Shown here: piece by piece, positions 60,224-64,000 of the stretch
Position numbering within the stretch: position 1 is the first letter of the stretch
Layout: every line of letters starts with the position of its first letter
Origin: Wuchereria bancrofti
Lineage: Eukaryota > Nematoda > Chromadorea > Rhabditida > Onchocercidae
Direction: 5' to 3'
Length of the DNA stretch: 64,000 nucleotides
Assembly: GCA_005281725.1 (NCBI GenBank)
Contig: SSBO01000009.1
Coordinates: 12,640,881-12,704,880 of the forward strand
Translations under genes and position numbers: made by a program
Notes under the pieces: generated by a model
Told to the model about the DNA's origin: nothing
The model's database searches: none
Seen by the model: the letters and a program-made list of their open reading frames with translations, nothing else

Positions 60224-61401
60224 AAAAATTAAAAAATGCAAAATGTTATGATAAAGAGATAATCACAAGTGATAATCATAAATCATATCGTAGTGGTAAT
60301 GCTTATACGGAAATATTATCGGAGAAGACGACGAAAGGATCAAAAAAGCTATCGTCTAATGCTATGAGCGGAATGAAATTATTTTTTCGGTTCGTTTTAT
60401 TTTTAATAAAAATATAAATTTATAATTTAAAAGTAATATCAAAAATTCGGAAATATAAAAGTCGTAGAAAAAATTATTGAAATTTTTAATATTGCATCGA
60501 TTATATGATTAATATAACGAATAATTGCACTTTTTGATATTTGAAATTTTATGAAATTTCAAATTTTGTCCAACTTTTTTTGAAAAAATTTATTATATTA
60601 ACAGGAATATATATGTTCCAATTTTGTTAGACAAACGAACTAAATGTATCGTTCTGCTCATATTTATCATTTATTTTATCGTAAGTATTTTTTTATTTCC
60701 TACTTTTTGTTTACTTTTCAAGAAACCGAAAAAAAGACTTCCAAAACAAATTTCAGGTTAACATTTTAAAATTTCAGTTAGCAATACATGGTATTATGGG
60801 TATGGAGCAAGGTTTGGATTATGATAAATTACTAATTCAAACGGATCCGATAGTTCGAACAATAGCTATTGAGCTTGAACTATTTCATGGTGGTGATCAG
60901 GTACTTTCATATATTTTTTCAAATTTATCAAATTAACAATAATTAAATGATTTTTAGAGCGATAATTTTATGGCTTAATATCAAAATTTGAAAGAAATAA
61001 ATAATGATAAATTGAGAAAATTTTTTATAATTTCTAAAAGAAATTACAACAACAACAAAAACAAATGTTTCAAAATTTTTGGTAAACACTTTTGGGTTAC
61101 TTTATATTTAAAGCTAATTAAATAAACTTTAATTTGAATTAATATTTGCTATTTCATAGATTAATATAGCTATCGTAAAAGCGCCCGATATGACAAAACC
61201 AATGAATCGTAAACGTGTAGATCAAATGGTTCATGATTTTGAGCATATGATTATTGGAATTGGTCCTAAGGCGACACAACTTTGGACTCGAGAATATCAG
61301 AAATATGCTAATATAACAGGTGCATACCTGCACAATGATCATCAATCCTGGGTACAAGGAGTTTATCAATGGTCACAACTTTTTGCATTCTATAAATTAT
61401 G
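60224..61401 (+). CDS. Patched-related (PTR) family protein, partial
   Basis: Exons 60224-60389, 60605-60680, 60778-60900 and 61160-61401 join in phase. They encode a cytoplasmic loop ending KLFFRNIYVPILL, a membrane helix (CIVLLIFIIYFILAIHG), then an extracellular segment. That segment has the family pattern MEQGLDYDKLLIQTD, ELELFHGGDQ, KAPDMTKPMNRKRV, TQLWTREYQKYAN and SWVQGVYQWSQLFAFYKLW. This is the second-half membrane helix and loop of nematode patched-related proteins, relatives of the Hedgehog receptor used in moulting and sterol or lipid handling. The last exon ends in phase 2 at GTTAGT, but no following exon with the remaining membrane helices is seen before 63183. The sterol-sensing first half is also missing, so the gene is truncated, misassembled or decayed. 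Confidence 0.8.
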
Positions 61402-62301
61402 GTTAGTAAATCAAAAGTATCATTGTTAAATGTCGAAATTTTTTTCTTTTATTTCATTTTTGCATTGGTGTAAATTAGCTCTTTGTTTAGCTAAAAGATT
61501 GTAGAAATTTGCTTAGCATAGTGCTAGATTTTTTTATTTCTTTGTTGTTGTTGACAATTTAAACTTTAATCTGTTTGATTTTTAATTTTCGTGTTCTAAC
61601 TTTGTCTCACATAATTGATTTTGATTGTCAGATTAAGCTAGTTATAGTTATATTGAGATATTCTACAATAAAATTTATAAAAAAATTATGTTACTAGTTA
61701 AAACTAAAAAAACACATGCAACATGCTTTTTGCGAATAAATTCAAATTTTTATTTAAAGATTTAAAAATTAGAAAATTCAAAAAAAAATTTCAAGACTGA
61801 AAGCAGAAAATCAAAAAAAAAAATTGAAAATTGGAAAAATTAAAAAACCAAAAAAAGCTTTAAGATAATGTGAAATTAAACCCCTCAAATTTAATTATTC
61901 GGCTAAATCAATTAGTTTTGAGATAATTCAAAAATTAAAAACGTTGAAGGGGGAGTAAAAAAAGTTTATAAACCCACCTTTTTATAAACTTAAAATCAAA
62001 AAATTTGCAAACTCAAAGTCTAAACAACTCAAAAATTTTCAAAATTCAATAAGATCAAAAAATAAATCTCTAGAGAAGTTTCAAAATTTCTTAAAAATCT
62101 CAAGATTCTATGAATTAAAAAGTGCTCAACAATTAAGAAAAAATATATAGGTTATTCAAAAAGCTTCAGGATTTAAAAACTTAAAATTTCTCAGAATTTC
62201 AAAAGCTTCAAAATTTTCCTCACATACTAACTCATAAGTTGTTATATCGAGGGCAGGTATAACTCTATACCTACTGTCGACCTTTTCCACCCCCAAAAAC
62301 T

Positions 62302-62365
62302 TATTGGATACCAACTTACAATTAAGAAATACAAAATCAAATATATTACAAGTTGGTATCCAATA
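62302..62365. repeat. 16-bp inverted repeat
   Basis: TATTGGATACCAACTT at 62302-62317 is the exact reverse complement of 62350-62365; the loop is 32 bases. Confidence 0.95.
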
Positions 62366-62902
62366 CACACAATAAATTAATAAATTAGTTAAAAAAATGA
62401 AAAATTAAAGAATTAGATAACATTGAAATAAAAATGAAAAACATATGTAGTAAAAGAGGTATAAAAATAACAGGTAAAATAACATAAAATGTGATAAATA
62501 AACAAAATAGTTTTAACATCAATTGAATTAGAAACAAATAAAAAAATACAAAATCATTAGTTACAACTAAGAAACCATAAGAAATACCAAAATTTTCATA
62601 ATATTAACTGAATTAGAAACAAATAAAATACAACAAACATTTAAAAAAGTTAGTTGCCCAGAGAGGGCAAAATTTAAAAAATAAAAAACAACTGAATTCA
62701 AAAAAAATTGATCCTAAATTATTTTCTGATTTTGTCTTCAAAAAAAAAAAATTTCCTTTAAAAACTTTTTGTTCCTCAAATGCCACTACAAACAATTAAT
62801 GATATATATGCTAGCATAAAATGACTGAAAAATTCTCATACCACTTCACTACCTTTATAAAATATTGAATTCAGTTGTTTTTACATTAAAAAAAAACAAA
62901 AT

Positions 62903-63182
62903 TTTTTGATAATTTTTTTGATTTTCTTATTTTTTTTTATTATTTTTTTTCGATTTTTTTTATTTTTTTATTTTTTTTTTTTTTGTTTTTTATTTTTTTT
63001 ATTTTTTATTTTTTTTGTTTTTTTTTTCATTTTTTTGATTTTTTTTATTTTTTTTTATTTTTTTTTTTTTTTTTTTTTATTTTTTATTTTTTTTTTGTTT
63101 TTTTTATTTTTTTTTATTTTTTTTATTTTTTTTTGATTTTTTTGTTTTTTTTTTTTTTATTTTTTTTTTATTTTTTATTTTT
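62903..63182. repeat. (TTTTTA)n low-complexity tract
   Basis: Nearly uninterrupted T with single A, G or C every 5-12 bases for about 280 bp, giving spurious Phe/Ile-rich frames on the plus strand. Confidence 0.95.
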
Positions 63183-63282
63183 TGAGCAATACTAACCCGC
63201 TTGGCCGTACTTCATCGGGCAGAGGAATGGAGTGCTGGGACAGGCAGTTACTGCTCGGTCGCGTGGGGAAGGCCCATTGGTA

Positions 63283-64000
63283 TCACTGGCCTGAAAAAAA
63301 ATTCACTGATTAGAAAAACTATGAAATCCACTTTCTGAATATTTTGTTCTCTGTAACCATTCGAATTATCATTTCCTTTACTTTAAAATTTCACTTCTTA
63401 AATATTAGTAATTTGTCACCTGGAATGAAGAGGTGGTGTGCATCCTCTTCTCTCCCCACCAGGTCAAGTCTACGACGCTTGACCTGTCTTTCATTGATCA
63501 CGGCCGCACACGCTCTCGGGCACCAATCGAGAGCGTGTATTTCCACTGCCGCTGTTCTTTGTGCGGCCGTGAATCCGGGTGGCAGCAGGACGTAGTGGCC
63601 ACAACGGGCGCAAAAACCTGAAATATTTATAATTAATTAGTCGGCTAAGCTTTAGACGAAACACATATGCAAACATTTTCAAAAACTGATTGAGAATTCC
63701 GCTTAGAAATACTTACCGTCCTGCTTATGCATCCGTGAGGCGTGAATACGCCACCCTTTGAGCGTTGCAAACTGCCTGCCGCAGATGCCACACACTGAAA
63801 ATAGAAATGATTAGAAGATACTGTCACATAAAGTGTTTTTTAAAGCATGTAAAGAAAAATATTTGTGATATTTCACTCATAAATATGATTTTATCAGTAA
63901 ATGATCAAAGTATAATTATATTCCTTTAAAATATTATAGACATAAAATCATCTTCTAATGTTATTAAAATTATAAATTACCGATGTTGCTGTCCTCATTT
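63283..64000 (-). CDS. C2H2 zinc-finger protein, 3' end (continues beyond window)
   Basis: Minus-strand exons 64000-63981 (partial), 63794-63717, 63617-63420 and 63290-63283 join in phase, all with phase-1 donors. The second encodes a classical finger CGICGRQFATLKGWRIHA followed by SRMH (C-x2-C-x12-H-x4-H). The third starts FCARCGHYVLLPPG and is rich in Cys/His (HALDWCPRACAAV) with a basic KRRRLDL stretch. The protein then ends two residues into the last exon (GQ, TGA). An alternative phase in the last exon reads ASDTNGPSPRDRAV to a stop at about 63193, but it does not match the incoming phase. The exons are strikingly GC-rich for this window. The spacing of the finger resembles those in R2-type retrotransposon proteins, but a cellular transcription factor is equally possible. 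Confidence 0.75.

Larger units (their letters stand above)
61402..63182. other. AT-rich region after the patched-related fragment
   Basis: No exon supported. It contains a 16-bp hairpin (62302-62365) and a 280-bp T-rich low-complexity tract (62903-63182). The expected 3' exons of the patched-related gene are not here. Confidence 0.6.

Noticed and set aside
62906..63195. Phe/Ile-rich ORFs resembling a membrane protein
   Set aside because: They are translations of an almost pure T tract with no start context or splice sites.
1..64000. tRNA, rRNA and CRISPR features
   Set aside because: No cloverleaf with recognisable A/B boxes, no rRNA core sequence and no regularly spaced repeat-spacer array was found by eye.

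Overview
The window looks like draft-assembly DNA of a parasitic nematode, most likely a filarial or related clade III species. It is very AT-rich, has short host exons with canonical GT/AG introns, and carries many A/T homopolymers. It also holds a BEL/Pao LTR retrotransposon and proteins with metazoan/nematode signatures (DCP2, DNAJB12/14, ShK domain, patched-related protein). Two single N bases, at 29803 and 60190, mark assembly joins. I cannot name the species. All exon models were made by eye from splice sites, reading phase and family motifs.

Layout, left half: 1765-7293 (+) is the mRNA-decapping enzyme DCP2 (12 exons). 11135-14021 (-) is a DNAJB12/14-type ER-membrane J-protein (9 exons). 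18055-20730 (+) is a predicted secreted protein that joins a ShK cysteine domain to a nitrobindin/THAP4-type heme beta-barrel. 21623-23369 (+) is a REXO4-type DEDDh exonuclease. The stretches between genes are mostly AT-rich without recognisable genes.

Centre: 23851-33037 is a scrambled BEL/Pao complex. It has three LTR copies (A and C on +, B on -), a decayed gag-protease-RT-RNase H-integrase body on the minus strand, inverted and truncated gag/integrase pieces around it, and a 1.6-kb foreign reading frame (about 31970-30390, -). That frame resembles a viral capping-type 2'-O-methyltransferase. Junctions between pieces occur at short microhomologies, as expected from reverse-transcriptase template switching, or alternatively from chimeric assembly. 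This is the most unusual locus in the window.

Right half: 34063-34882 (-) is a CNBP-type CCHC zinc-knuckle protein, with a 39-bp stray copy of its RGG exon nearby flanked by 10-bp direct repeats. 38755-41408 (-) is a small secreted cysteine protein. 47914-49476 (+) is a GOLGA7/ERF4-family palmitoylation cofactor. 53777-55478 (-) is an unrecognised candidate gene with three related short exons. 57404-61401 (+) is a partial patched-related gene surrounded by inverted clusters of a GCATGC-containing repeat. 63283-64000 (-) is the 3' end of a GC-rich C2H2 zinc-finger gene that runs off the window. The genes look like independent housekeeping or secreted functions, not one pathway.
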